Origin: Selaginella moellendorffii
Taxonomy: Eukaryota; Streptophyta; Lycopodiopsida; Selaginellales; Selaginellaceae
Assembly: GCF_000143415.4 (NCBI RefSeq)
Contig: NW_003314297.1
Location: forward strand, 1,390,412-1,454,411
Reading direction: 5' to 3'
DNA length: 64,000 nt
The notes beneath the pieces were generated by a model. That model made no database searches, was not told the origin of the DNA, and saw only the letters and a program-made list of their open reading frames with translations. Within the stretch, counting starts at the first letter, position 1. Each line of letters opens with the position of its first letter. This document shows, piece after piece, positions 30,354 to 41,376 of the stretch. Made by a program: the position numbers and the translations under genes.

Positions 30354-32007
30354 TTACAAGAGGTCGAAGAAATGCTCCAAGCCTTGGCCAATCTCCCATA
30401 TAGAAACTCCAACACCCGCGGAAACACTCTCTTCTAGCCTCGAAGTAACGCTCTTGGCAGTGGGGAAGTAGACCCTGTGCTTGTTTTGATCCTTGGAGTA
30501 ATCAAAGTAATGCTCTCGGTTCATCGAATCCCATACGAGCTTGGGAGTGTACTCTTTGAGAAGCTCCAAGAATTGGTCGCCAACAATAGCTCCACCACCT
30601 AGAATGAAACTAGCGTTAAGAAAGTGTTTCGAGCAAGAAGCTCTAGCATACCTCGCGGAAGAACGTAGTCGTTTCCATAGAAGTTTATTCCCATCAGGAT
30701 CTTGGAAGAGACCTCGTTGGATTTCCCTGCGAGTAAAGAGTTGAGGCAGGAGCGTATCCAGGGAAGCGGTGCGTTCGGGCCTGGACGATAAGCGTTTGAG
30801 AAATCGTAAGTCATGAGCGAGAAGCCATCGACGGCGTGTTGCAAAGAATGGAGGTCCCCTCGCGTGAACTCTTCCGGACCTCCTCCACGCTCGGGTGGTA
30901 TAACGAGCACGAGTTGCAATGGACGGGTGGCGCTGGCAGCGTTGAGCTTGTGTAAGGACGAGCCAAGTTCTCGGATAAATGCTAGAGCCTGTAGATTTCT
31001 TGTTGTCAGACAATGTTCTTGAAATTGTTTCTTACAAACCTTTTCACGTAAACGATGGTTCTCGAGTATTCTGTAAGAAGCCCAGGAATTCCACGCTTCC
31101 AGCACGATGCCATCGTAAGCTTGCTCCCTAAGAGAAAATCACAAAAAAAGAAAAAGATGAAAGACTCACGTACTTGCACTCTTCGAGGATTAGCTTGATT
31201 GCCTTTTGCTTCTCGTCTGCACTCACAAGCATGCTGTCTAAGGACCAGCCTTCAAGCACCACACGCGGAACAATCTGCGCGAAATGGTCACTGAAAGAAG
31301 TAACTATCATAAGAATCACAAGACCAAAAACTTGATAGATACACATAAAAACTATAAGATCATACCAGTGGAAATCCCTGCTTTCGCACTTCGGAAATCC
31401 ATCCTTGATCCACATCATGCTTGCCCGCTAAACTCATGCCTTTGTCATCTCTACAGAATTTACAGAACAATCAACTTACACAACAGTGAGGAGCAAAGCC
31501 TACCTTCTTAGCTGATACCACACAGGAGAAACGTGAGTGAGCTTGTGCCGGAATTTTTTTGCCATATCATATCCTTTGGAATTCCTGCGACAAAGATCAT
31601 CCATGAGAAGAACAATCAAACACGAACTAACCATGGCGTGACATAGGCGAGAACAGTACCATTCAGCTTTCTCTTAGCTCCAAGACGCGGAGCTCGCGAT
31701 GCTGCCTGAGGAAAAAGGAGAAAAGCAAAGCGATGGATGAAGAAAACATGGAGAAATCGATCTAGCATACCTTCAAGATATCTCTGTAGAACAGATCCTC
31801 ACCTCCTCCCAAAGAACTAGCGAGTGGATCTCTAGAATAATGGAAATACCACGCTAAGAAGAAGAAAACAAGCACCAAGGCCAAAATGCCGTGCTTGAAC
31901 CGCGATCCAGTGCTTTGCTGGGAATCTCCAGCCTTCTCAAGAGCATTGGAGCCTGGTCTACGAGCCTGGCGCTCACCGCTGCTGTGCCGGCGCCTCTGCT
32001 GAGCCAT
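30354..32007 (-). CDS. CHID1-like GH18 protein, copy A
   Basis: This multi-exon gene encodes a homologue of chitinase domain-containing protein 1. It begins with a basic tail and one hydrophobic segment ([16 protein letters not shown]), a signal anchor, so the catalytic-like domain is likely lumenal or extracellular. Family blocks in order are [98 protein letters not shown] and [18 protein letters not shown]. The GH18 catalytic DxxDxDxE is degenerate (DGIVLE), as in CHID1 proteins, so it probably binds rather than cleaves glycans. The ATG at 32007 is used; an in-frame ATG at 32031 lies closer to the divergent ATXR2-like gene. Coding text appears identical to copy B over most of its length. 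Confidence 0.88.
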
Positions 32008-32045
32008 CTGGCAAGGATGCCCTAATTCCAATGCGGAGGTTTTTG

Positions 32046-32054
32046 TTAGGGTTT
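32046..32054. promoter_or_regulatory. Telo-box between CHID1-like and ATXR2-like starts
   Basis: TTAGGGTTT lies in the 54-base gap between the CHID1-like start (32007, minus) and the ATXR2-like start (32062, plus). The gap and motif are repeated in unit 2 at 39309-39317. Confidence 0.5.
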
Positions 32055-32061
32055 ATCGCCC

Positions 32062-34095
32062 ATGGCTATGGAGGACGGTGGCGCGCTGCTCGTTTCTCCT
32101 CCTTGGAAGCAAATGGAGGTAACTCGAGGCTCGATCCTAACAAAGCGCTGTGGATTGACACGATTTGATGGATCAGGAGTATTATTCTCAGCTGACCGGC
32201 ATGGCATTGCGCGTGAAATCTACCGCGACGATGGGGAAAGGTATCGCTGTGCTTGTTTCTCTCGCGAATTCTAGCTTTGGAGATCTTGCAGGCCTCTTTG
32301 CCGAGAGAGATTTTGACGCGGAAGAGGTGATCTTGATCGAAGAGCCCCTCGTTGCTGCACAGCACAGCCATAACAAGGTATTTGATTGGAATTTTTTTGC
32401 TTTACGAGTTCTTGTTCTTGTTCTTGTTCATTCATGGACAGAACGATGCGGTTGTGTGTGGCTTTTGCTTTCGCTACGTCGGTTCCATCCAGCTCCAAAT
32501 ACAACGCAAACTTGAAGCTCCAGAGACTCAGTCGTGCTGCTGTCACGAAGAAGAAGATGACGAAGAAGACCATCACCGGCATGGTGTTTCTTCGGAGGAA
32601 GCGTTAGTTCTTCTAAAAGGTGATGGTTTCTCTCTTCCTCATGGAGACAAGTTTTTGCTACCGGAGGTAGTCAAGTGCTCCGGTGGATGCTCGGAGATTT
32701 ACTGCAGGTTAGTTTGTGAATGCGCTGCGACTTCCTTCTCATAACTCTTGCTTGCTTCCTTTTGCGAGTAGCAAATCGTGTGCACAAAGGGCCTGGCATG
32801 ACCACCACTCGTTGCTTTGCGATGGTGTTTCACAACACAGGGACGAGCTTGTTCTTTTCAAAGAATTTGCTGATGGTAAACTGCTGTTCTCTACTCGTCC
32901 TGACTTTCATCCTCTCCAGAAACCAATGACATTTTCCATTTGGCCAGCAAGGTAGCCTTCGCTTGTTTCTTTGTTTTGCGACTATGTTTTACGTTCTCTG
33001 TGCAGTTGATTGCGAAGGTTATGCTTCGCACGAAAAAGCTCTCTGAAAGCAGTGGAGTTACAGACCGAAATACACTCCTTGAGGCGTGGAAACCATTTGC
33101 CATGGGAGAAAAGCGTCTGTAAGTACGCTTTTCGCTTCGTAAGAGTTTAATTTCGCCAAGTTCAGGTGGTGGGAAGCCGTGGCTCTTCCAGACGACGTTG
33201 ATCCTTTAGAAGAAGCATCTTTCAGGAGCCAAATCAAGGAATTAGCGGAAGCAGTAAGTTCCAAAGCATAACGATTATGTACACTAACATGTTCATGTTT
33301 TTTCTAGTCCTTGAGCCAGCTCAAAGCTGCGCTGTGGGAGCCGGAGTTTGCACCTCGTATCCTAAACCTTTGTTTCTTTTGGCGTTTTCTTTGACACCAC
33401 CAGTTTTTTCTTTGGAGATTTATGGGAGCATCATCGGCATGTTCGAGCTAAACAACCTGTAAGCCATCTCTGTCGTTGAGAATCTCGAGTCACACGGCTT
33501 TTTCCAGAGATGTCGTCGTCGCCTCACCCGTTGAAAACTACTTTCTCTACATTCAAGATCTTGAGCCAGCTCTCAAGGTAACTAGAAGATAACATGGATG
33601 GACAAGTGCCACGTCTTTGAATCACAGGAACAAACAGAACAAATTACTCGACCACTGTTTGAGGCTTTGGGCGAGAAGTACGCTTCCTTCTGCCAAGGTG
33701 GGTTTAACGTCCAGAGCTATTCGTGGAATTTGAATGTACTTCCAGGTTCTGGGTTTTTCGCATTGCACAGCTGCATAAACCACTCTTGCGAGCCGAATGC
33801 GAAGGCTTTTAAGCGAGATGAGGTCTGTTTTGTAGAGAGGATAGAGCACAGTTTGACTCGAGTTATTTTCAGGACATAAATGGCAATGCTGTGATAATTG
33901 CGACGAGGAAGATCATGAAAGGAGAACAGGTGAATCAAATCTTTCTTTCTTGTTTTCACTCAAAATGGTTTTCAGATTTTCACCTCATACATCGAGGAGG
34001 AAGATTTATCGTACACCGAGAGACAAGCAATGCTGTCGGACTACGGCTTCGCGTGCGAATGTACCAAGTGCTTCAGGGAGAAAAACCAGTCTTGA
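32062..34095 (+). CDS. ATXR2-like SET-domain methyltransferase, copy A (intact)
   Basis: The product resembles Arabidopsis ATXR2, a SET protein reported to act on H3K36. Exon 1 (32062-32118) encodes MAMEDGGALLVSPPWKQME and joins in phase to EYYSQLTG. A zinc-finger insert follows (CGFCFRYVGS, CSGGCSEIYC, SCAQRAWHDHHSLLC), then EAWKPFAMGEKRLWWEAVAL, SLEIYGSIIGMFELNNLDVV, the SET cofactor motif SCINHSCEPNAKAFKRDE, SYIEEEDLSYTERQAML and the Cys-rich end GFACECTKCFREKNQS. Introns are about 50-80 bases. The 51-base intron at 32241-32291 has no stop in frame, so retention would only lengthen the protein. The stop lies 19 bases from the stop of the convergent mevalonate kinase fragment. Confidence 0.87.
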
Positions 34096-34114
34096 ATCGA
34101 GCAAACCTTCGATG

Positions 34115-35018
34115 CTATTGCAAAATCTGGACTCCTTGAACACCAACTTCTGCTTGTAAGCATTCAAACCCAGAGCTGTTTAGATCGTCGCTCACTTGTT
34201 CCAAGACCTTTGGAGACAGTCCTGCAAGAGCGAGCGAGAGTTAGGAGAAGAACATAAAGAAGATTTGAGGAAAGCTTCCTACCTCTTGGAAGTAAAGTGA
34301 TCACGCAGCCGCCACCTCCTCCTCCGGTGAGCTTGGATTTCAAGCCGTACTTGGCTGTGATCTTGCAAATCTTCTCAATGGACGCATGGCTCACTCCAAT
34401 CGTTCCAAGAAGACCTTGGTTCAAAACGACGAGCTCCTCCAGCTTTTCCTGCTGGGACTGATCCTGCGAAGCACGTAAACGAGTGAATTCTCCGCTGAGG
34501 AGACACGAAAGTGTTGCTTACAGTCGCGGGCTGTGACTGGAGGATCCCGAGAAAGTCTTCCGAGATGCAATCGATAACATCAAAGATGCCAGACATGACC
34601 TTGGGGTGCTTCTCCTTGAGCTGACGAACGCCGCTCACCAATTTCTTGGTGTCTCTGGGAACTTTGGTGTTCGTGATAAGCATTTGCAGCGAGGCCAGGT
34701 TTGTGAGCACTTCTCTCTTGTCATTCTTCATCTTGACAACGTTTTCTGCCAAGATCATGATCTTGTGTAAACGAAGAAAAGAAAAGCAAGAACTACCGAA
34801 GGTACACACTGTATTGTCGATCCCGGATGGATTTCCATGGATGATCTTCTCTGCCTCGAAAGCCCAGCTGCTGATGAGCCGTGCGTCGTCCTCGCAAACG
34901 CCGATCCAATTGCTCCCCTCAAGCTTCCCATCCTTTTGGGGACGAGCGAAAGCCAGGAGCGAGGCAGCCACTGAGACTGCTAGAGCTGCCGAGGATCCAA
35001 GCCCGCAAGACATGGGAA
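34115..35018 (-). pseudogene. Mevalonate kinase, 5'-truncated copy in unit 1
   Basis: The C-terminal two thirds are present: PMSCGLGSSAALAVSVAASL, the long middle exons, DQSQQEKLEELVVLNQGLLG, KLTGGGGGGCVITLLPR and an ending EVGVQGVQILQ. Just upstream of the GHMP ATP-binding loop the homology to the full copy stops at 35018-35021 and tRNA-Asn sequence of unit 2 begins. The start codon, the first ATP-site strand and the second exon are therefore missing. Internal exons remain open, which suggests a recent truncation. Confidence 0.88.
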
Positions 35019-35032
35019 TGGGAGTAGTCTTA

Positions 35033-35097
35033 CGCTGGAAAGAGGATTCGAACCTCTGACCTTGTGGTTAACAGCCACACGCTCTAGCTAGTCCAGC
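35033..35097 (-). pseudogene. tRNA-Asn pseudogene lacking most of the D arm
   Basis: Identical to the 27850 tRNA except that nine bases are missing between CACGCTCTA and GCTAGTCC, leaving 65 bases. The loss removes the D-loop and part of the A box, so neither normal folding nor normal Pol III initiation is expected. Acceptor, anticodon and T arms are unchanged. Confidence 0.88.
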
Positions 35098-35179
35098 TTA
35101 TATTAATGATAAAGAACTTAAATAATAAATAGTTAAATTTATTAACGCGCGATCTCAACGCTCATCACATGCCTATAGC

Positions 35180-36747
35180 TCAGCTGCAAATTATATTTTG
35201 ATCGAGCCTGACGGACGCGTTCACGAGCAAGTCAGCATTGAGCTTCATCGTTGTACTTCTCGTGCGCTCTTCCATGTCGATCCCGCCCGGGTTAGCAGCA
35301 TGCCAATTAAATGCCTGGAGCAAACTGGCCACGTAAAACGCGATCGATCTCATCGCCAGTGGATAGCCGGCACATACTCTCCTGCCCGATGAGAATGGGA
35401 TGAAATCAAAGTTCTGCCCGTTGATGGCGCTGCTGGAGCCGAGAAGACGCTCCGGCTGGAACGTTCCTGGGTCGGACCAGCGAGTGGGATCGCGTCCGAT
35501 GGCCCATATGTTGACGAGAACCTTGCAGCCGCCGGGGATGGTGTAGCCGCCCAGGTTGACGGGCTTGAGATTCTTGTGAGGAACTCCCAGTGGGGCCGCC
35601 GGGTGGAGACGCAGTGATTCCTTGACAATGGCATCGATGTATGGAAGGTTTGGAAGATCGGACTCTTGCACCGCGCGAGCTCTCCCTACAACGCTGTCCA
35701 GTTCGGCTTGAGCCTTGGACACGACTCGGGGATGGCTTATGAGCTCCGCCATTGTCCACTCGAGCGTCACTTGTGAAGTTTCCAACCCTGCAACAACCAG
35801 GTCCTGTCGCAAGAAGTGAAAAAAACCAATATCACGATGCTGGTAAAACTTACCACGAGCAGTGCCAAAATGGAAATGTCTGGCAATTTATCCTTGTCCT
35901 CGAGAGATATAAGAACGTCAGTGAAGTCTCGAGGGACGAACCCGTCCCCAGCTTGATCTTTTCTGCGTCGATGCTTGTCGACTTGATCTTCCAGCAAGAG
36001 CTTCAGGCGAGGCATGAGCTCCCTGTTGAGTTTCTTGTAGATTCCATGGAGATCCAGCCCGTCAAGTGCCGGAAGCAGGGCACCGATGTTCAGGTGCAAG
36101 CTTAGAGATGCTATCTTCTGGCTGAGATCCATAACCTCCAGCCCCCGCTCGCTAAAAAGAACCAGGCATAGCGAATTCGACAAGAGACTACTGAAAACCT
36201 CTTGCAAATTGATCGTTGTCTCGGATTGCTGGAAAATGGACTTGACTGTATGCTTCATCTCCGACTCCCGGAATCCTGCGCTTACCTTGAGCATACTGTT
36301 GCTAAACAGGTGTGTGCTGCAAATCCTCCTCATGGTCTTCCACTTATCACCTATAGGCCCGAGGATGAGACCGTTCCAGTTGTGGCTGACGATCCGAAAG
36401 AACTCGTCGTCCGGCCGGCTTGCAAACTCGAGATCGTGGGTCTTAAGAACCTGTGCGGCCATTTCGTTGTTGTTCACCACCACGAACGGGGCCATTCCGA
36501 TCTTGAGGTAGACGATCGGCCCATACTTCTTGCTGATCTTTGCAAAGTGCTGGTGGAGTGGCTCCTCGAGGGAGAAGAGCGCTCCAAAAATGGGGAAAGA
36601 GAATGGACCTGGAGGGAGGCGCCGTTGTTGCGATGATCGAATTCTCCGTATGAGGAGTGATAGTGTGATCCAGGCGATGCCCAGGACAAACAAAGCCACA
36701 CCTAAGTCCATCGCTTCAAAGGTCTGAATCTCCACGGCCATGGCCAT
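35180..36747 (-). CDS. Cytochrome P450 monooxygenase, copy B
   Basis: Same two-exon structure as copy A: 35854-36747 and 35180-35803, about 505 residues. All signatures are retained: RLPPGPFSFPIFG, AGLETS, KESLRLHP, FQPERLLG (Leu for Phe after Arg compared with copy A) and FSSGRRVCAG. Differences from copy A are scattered substitutions, for example IAWITLSLLIRR against ISWIILSLLIGR in the anchor and LETSQVTLEW against LETSLVTLEW after the I-helix. Both copies seem functional; the I-helix change lies near the active site and could alter substrate range. The upstream region differs from copy A by an AT-rich insertion starting about 140 bases before the ATG. Confidence 0.92.
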
Positions 36748-36884
36748 ATTGTAGAGAACTTGACAGGATCAAAGAAGACCCCCGGTGGGCGGGGTTCGCA
36801 AGGCTGCCGTCTCTGTTGGATGGCCCCGTGGCATGCATGATCCCATAAAAAACTCGCAGTAGCAGTAGTAGCCGCCCACATGGT

Positions 36885-37180
36885 TTAAAACTTATAGGAG
36901 AATATATTTGAATATTTTAGAATATTTTACTATCTAACGGTTGTTATTCATTTAAATTAATCTTGTATTTATAATTTATAAACATGTTTATAATTTATGA
37001 ACTTTCTTAAACCCTTTCTAGTATATTCTTTTTATTCTATCATATACAATAAGATTAATCTTGTGTTTATAAATTACAAACATGTTTATAATTACAAACT
37101 TTATTTAATCAATTGGATTAACAAGTAAGAATAACACTATTATTAAGCAAACCAAGTGTTGCTAAATAATTTTTTAATAA
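36885..37180. repeat. AT-rich insertion specific to unit 2
   Basis: About 290 bases absent from the same place in unit 1 (near 29705). It contains an internal direct repeat of about 50 bases, TTAATCTTGTATTTATAA at 36959 and TTAATCTTGTGTTTATAA at 37053, each followed by AAACATGTTTATAATT. I see no coding content; it may be a small non-autonomous element, but terminal repeats are not clear. Confidence 0.55.
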
Positions 37181-37199
37181 TACTAGTCAAAAACTTTTT

Positions 37200-37395
37200 A
37201 CAAGAGGTCGAAGAGGTCTATATGGCCAATCTCCCATATAGAAACTCGAACGCCCGCGGAAACACTCTCTTCTAGCCTGGAAGAAATGCTCTTGGCGGTG
37301 GGGACGTAGACCCTGTGCTTGTTTTGATCCTTAAAGTAGTGCACCGAATCCCGGGATCAGAAGCTCCAAGAATTGGTCGCCAACAATAGCTCCAT
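37200..37395 (-). pseudogene. Fragment of CHID1-like last exon, unit 2
   Basis: Counterpart of 29736-29945, shorter and more decayed: the stretch reading SIWEIGQ is disrupted and the piece ends early. It confirms that the fragment was already present before the tandem duplication. Confidence 0.7.
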
Positions 37396-37424
37396 GAAAA
37401 GTAGGGTTAACAAATAGGAATCTC

Positions 37425-37550
37425 CTACCCGACGAGAATGGAATGAAATCGAAGTGGCAGGGATAGCGCTGCTGGAGCTGAGAAAACGCTCTGGCTGGAA
37501 CGCTTCTGGGTGAGTGGAATTGCGTCCGCGGCCATGGCCATAGTTGACAT
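37425..37550 (-). pseudogene. Fragment of P450 last exon, unit 2
   Basis: Only the part around the haem loop remains (plus-strand CTCCTACCCGACGAGAATGG), matching 30160-30285; the distal half found in unit 1 has been lost. Confidence 0.7.
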
Positions 37551-37604
37551 GCATCGTGATTCCTCAGATGGTTTGGATTTTTAATGATACCACGCAAGAC
37601 ATTT

Positions 37605-39270
37605 TTACAAGAGGTCGAAGAAATGCTCCAAGCCTTGGCCAATCTCCCATATAGAAACTCCAACACCCGCGGAAACACTCTCTTCTAGCCTCGAAGTAAC
37701 GCTCTTGGCAGTGGGGAAGTAGACCCTGTGCTTGTTTTGATCCTTGGAGTAATCAAAGTAATGCTCTCGGTTCATCGAATCCCATACGAGCTTGGGAGTG
37801 TACTCTTTGAGAAGCTCCAAGAATTGGTCGCCAACAATAGCTCCACCACCTAGAATGAAACTAGCGTTAAGAAAGTGTTTCGAGCAAGAAGCTCTAGCAT
37901 ACCTCGCGGAAGAACGTAGTCGTTTCCATAGAAGTTTATTCCCATCAGGATCTTGGAAGAGACCTCGTTGGATTTCCCTGCGAGTAAAGAGTTGAGGCAG
38001 GAGCGTATCCAGGGAAGCGGTGCGTTCGGGCCTGGACGATAAGCGTTTGAGAAATCGTAAGTCATGAGCGAGAAGCCATCGACGGCGTGTTGCAAAGAAT
38101 GGAGGTCCCCTCGCGTGAACTCTTCCGGACCTCCTCCACGCTCGGGTGGTATAACGAGCACGAGTTGCAATGGACGGGTGGCGCTGGCAGCGTTGAGCTT
38201 GTGTAAGGACGAGCCAAGTTCTCGGATAAATGCTAGAGCCTGTAGATTTCTTGTTGTCAGACAATGTTCTTGAAATTGTTTCTTACAAACCTTTTCACGT
38301 AAACGATGGTTCTCGAGTATTCTGTAAGAAGCCCAGGAATTCCACGCTTCCAGCACGATGCCATCGTAAGCTTGCTCCCTAAGAGAAAATCACAAAAAAA
38401 GAAAAAGATGAAAGACTCACGTACTTGCACTCTTCGAGGATTAGCTTGATTGCCTTTTGCTTCTCGTCTGCACTCACAAGCATGCTGTCTAAGGACCAGC
38501 CTTCAAGCACCACACGCGGAACAATCTGCGCGAAATGGTCACTGAAAGAAGTAACTATCATAAGAATCACAAGACCAAAAACTTGATAGATACACATAAA
38601 AACTATAAGATCATACCAGTGGAAATCCCTGCTTTCGCACTTCGGAAATCCATCCTTGATCCACATCATGCTTGCCCGCTAAACTCATGCCTTTGTCATC
38701 TCTACAGAATTTACAGAACAATCAACTTACACAACAGTGAGGAGCAAAGCCTACCTTCTTAGCTGATACCACACAGGAGAAACATGAGTGAGCTTGTGCC
38801 GGAATTTTTTTGCCATATCATATCCTTTGGAATTCCTGCGACAAAAGATCATCCATGAGAAGAAAGAAAGAAGAACAATCAATCAAGAACTAACCATGGC
38901 GTGACATAGGCGAGAACAGTGCCATTCAGCTTTCTCTTAGCTCCAACACGCGGAGCTCGCGATGCTGCCTGAGGAAAATGGAGAAAATCAAAGCGATGGA
39001 TGAAGAAAACATGGAGAAATCGATTTAGCATACCTTCAAGATATCTCTGTAGAACAGATCCTCACCTCCTCCCAAAGAACTAGCGAGTGGATCTCTAGAA
39101 TAATGGAAATACCACGCTAAGAAGAAGAAAACAAGCACCAAGGCCAAAATGCCGTGCTTGAACCGCGATCCAGTGCTTTGCTGGGAATCTCCAGCCTTCT
39201 CAAGAGCATTGGAGCCTGGTCTACGAGCCTGGCGCTCACCGCTGCTGTGCCGGCGCCTCTGCTGAGCCAT
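37605..39270 (-). CDS. CHID1-like GH18 protein, copy B
   Basis: Same structure, domain blocks and signal anchor as copy A. From the stop at 37605 for about 1.2 kb the two copies appear identical base for base; the first changes I see are toward the 5' exons (one silent change at about 38781 and a Leu to Val change in APRLGAK near 38947). Start at 39270 by analogy with copy A. It is head to head with the ATXR2-like copy B with the same 54-base gap. Both CHID1-like copies appear able to make protein. Confidence 0.87.
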
Positions 39271-39324
39271 CTGGCAAGGATGCCCTAATTCCAATGCGGA
39301 GGTTTTTGTTAGGGTTTATCGCCC

Positions 39325-41357
39325 ATGGCTATGGAGGACGGTGGCGCGCTGCTCGTTTCTCCTCCTTGGAAGCAAATGGAGGTAACTCGAGGCTCGATCC
39401 TGACAAAGCGCTGTGGATTGACACGATTTGATGCATCAGGAGTATTATTCTCAGCTGACCGGTGCCGCATTGCGCGTGAAATCTACCGCGACGATGGGGA
39501 AAGGTATCGCTGTGCTTGTTTCTCTCGCGAATTCTAGCTTTGGAGATCTTGCAGGCCTCTTTGCCGAGAGAGATTTTGACGCGGAAGAGGTGATCTTGAT
39601 CGAAGAGCCTCTCGTTGCTGCACAGCACAGCCATAACAAGGTATTTGATTGGAATTGTTTTGCTTTACGAGTTCTTGTTCTTGTTCTTGTTCATTCATGG
39701 ACAGAACGATGCGGTTGTGTGTGGCTTTTGCTTTCGCTACGTCGGTTCCATCCAGCTCCAAATACAACGCAAACTTGAAGCTCCAGAGACTCACTCGTGC
39801 TGCTATCACGAAGACGAAGATGAAGAAGAAGACCACCACCGGCATGGTGTTTCTTCGGAGGAAGCTTTAGCTCTTCTAAAAGGTGATGGTTTCTCTCTTC
39901 CTCATGGAGACAAGTTTTTGCTACCGGAGGTAGTCAAGTGCTCTGGTGGATGCTCGGAGATTTACTGCAGGTAAGTTTGTGAATGCGCTGCGACTTCCTT
40001 CTCATAACTCTTGCTTGCTTCCTTTTGCGAGTAGCAAATCGTGTGCACAAAGGGCCTGGCATGATCACCACTCGTTGCTTTGCAATGGTGTTTCACAACA
40101 CAGGGACGAGCTTGTTCTTTTCAAAGAATTTGCTGATGGTAAACTGCTGTTCTCTACTCGTCCTGACTTTCATCCTCTCCAGAAACCAACGACATTTTCC
40201 ATTTGGCCAGCAAGGTAGCCTTCGCTTGTTTCTTTGTTTTGCGACTATGTTTTACGTTCTCTGTGCAGTTGATTGCGAAGGTTATGCTTCGCACGAAAAA
40301 GCTTTCTGAAAGCAGTGGAGTTACAGACCGAAATACACTCCTTGAGGCGTGGAAACCATTTGCCATGGGAGAAAAGCGTCTGTAAGTACGCTTTTCGCTT
40401 CGTAAGAGTTTAATTTCGCCAAGTTCAGGTGGTGGGAAGCCGTGGCTCTTCCAGACGACGTTGATCCTTTAGAAGAAGCATCTTTCAGGAGCCAAATCAA
40501 GGAAGTAGCGGAAGCAGTAAGTTCCAAAGCATAACGATTATGTACACTAACATGTTCATGTTTTTTCTAGTCCTTGAGCCAGCTCAAAGCTGCGCTGTGG
40601 GAGCCGGAGTTTGCACCTCGTATCCTAAACCTTTGTTTCTTTTGGCGTTTTCTTTGACACCACCAGTTTTTTCTTTGGAGATTTATGGGAGCATCATCGG
40701 CATGTTCGAGCTAAACAACCTGTAAGCCATCTCTGTCGTTGAGAATCTCGAGTCACACGGCTTTTTCCAGAGATGTCGTCGTCGCCTCACCCGTTGAAAA
40801 CTACTTTCTCTACATTCAAGATCTTGAGCCAGCTCTCAAGGTAACTAGAAGATAACATGGATGGACTAGTGCCACGTCTTTGAATCACAGGAACAAACAG
40901 AACAAATTACTCGACCACTGTTTGGGCTTTGGGCGAGAAGTACGCTTCCTTCTGCCAAGGTGGGTTTAACGTCCAGAACTATTCGTGGAATTTGAATGTA
41001 CTTCCAGGTTCTGGGTTTTTCGCATTGCACAGCTGCATAAACCACTCTTGCGAGCCGAATGCGAAAGCTTTTAAGCGAGATGAGGTCTGTTTTGTAGAGA
41101 GGATAGACCACAATTTGACTCGAGTTTTTTTCAGGACATAAATGGCAATGCTGTGATAATTGCGACGAGGAAGATCATGAAAGGAGAACAGGTGAATCAA
41201 ATCTTTCTTTCTTGTTTTCACTCAAAATGGTTTTCAGATTTTCACCTCATACATCGAGGAGGAAGATTTATCGTACACCGAGAGACAAGCAATGCTGTCG
41301 GACTACGGCTTCGCGTGCGAATGTACCAAGTGCTTCAGGGAGAAAAACCAGTCTTAA
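39325..41357 (+). pseudogene. ATXR2-like copy B with a one-base frameshift
   Basis: Structure follows copy A exon for exon, but in the exon after EQTEQITRPLF copy B has lost one base at about 40924 (TTTGGGCTTTGGG against TTTGAGGCTTTGGG in copy A). The frame then leaves the family sequence just before the SET motif with NHSCEPNAKAF, which survives only in another frame. Downstream exons, splice sites and a stop at 41357 are otherwise preserved. Unless a sequencing error, this copy lacks the second half of the SET domain. Upstream parts match copy A with a few substitutions. Confidence 0.75.
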
Positions 41358-41376
41358 ATCGGGCAAACCTTTGATG

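Larger units (their letters stand above)
27840..35021. repeat. Tandem segmental duplication, unit 1 (about 7.2 kb)
   Basis: Unit 1 runs from AGTAGTCTTACGCTGG before the tRNA-Asn to the truncated end of mevalonate kinase. The next bases (from 35022) repeat AGTAGTCTTACGCTGG. Gene order is tRNA-Asn, P450, CHID1 and P450 fragments, CHID1-like, ATXR2-like and mevalonate kinase; every item recurs in unit 2 at an offset of about 7164-7263 bases. Confidence 0.93.
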
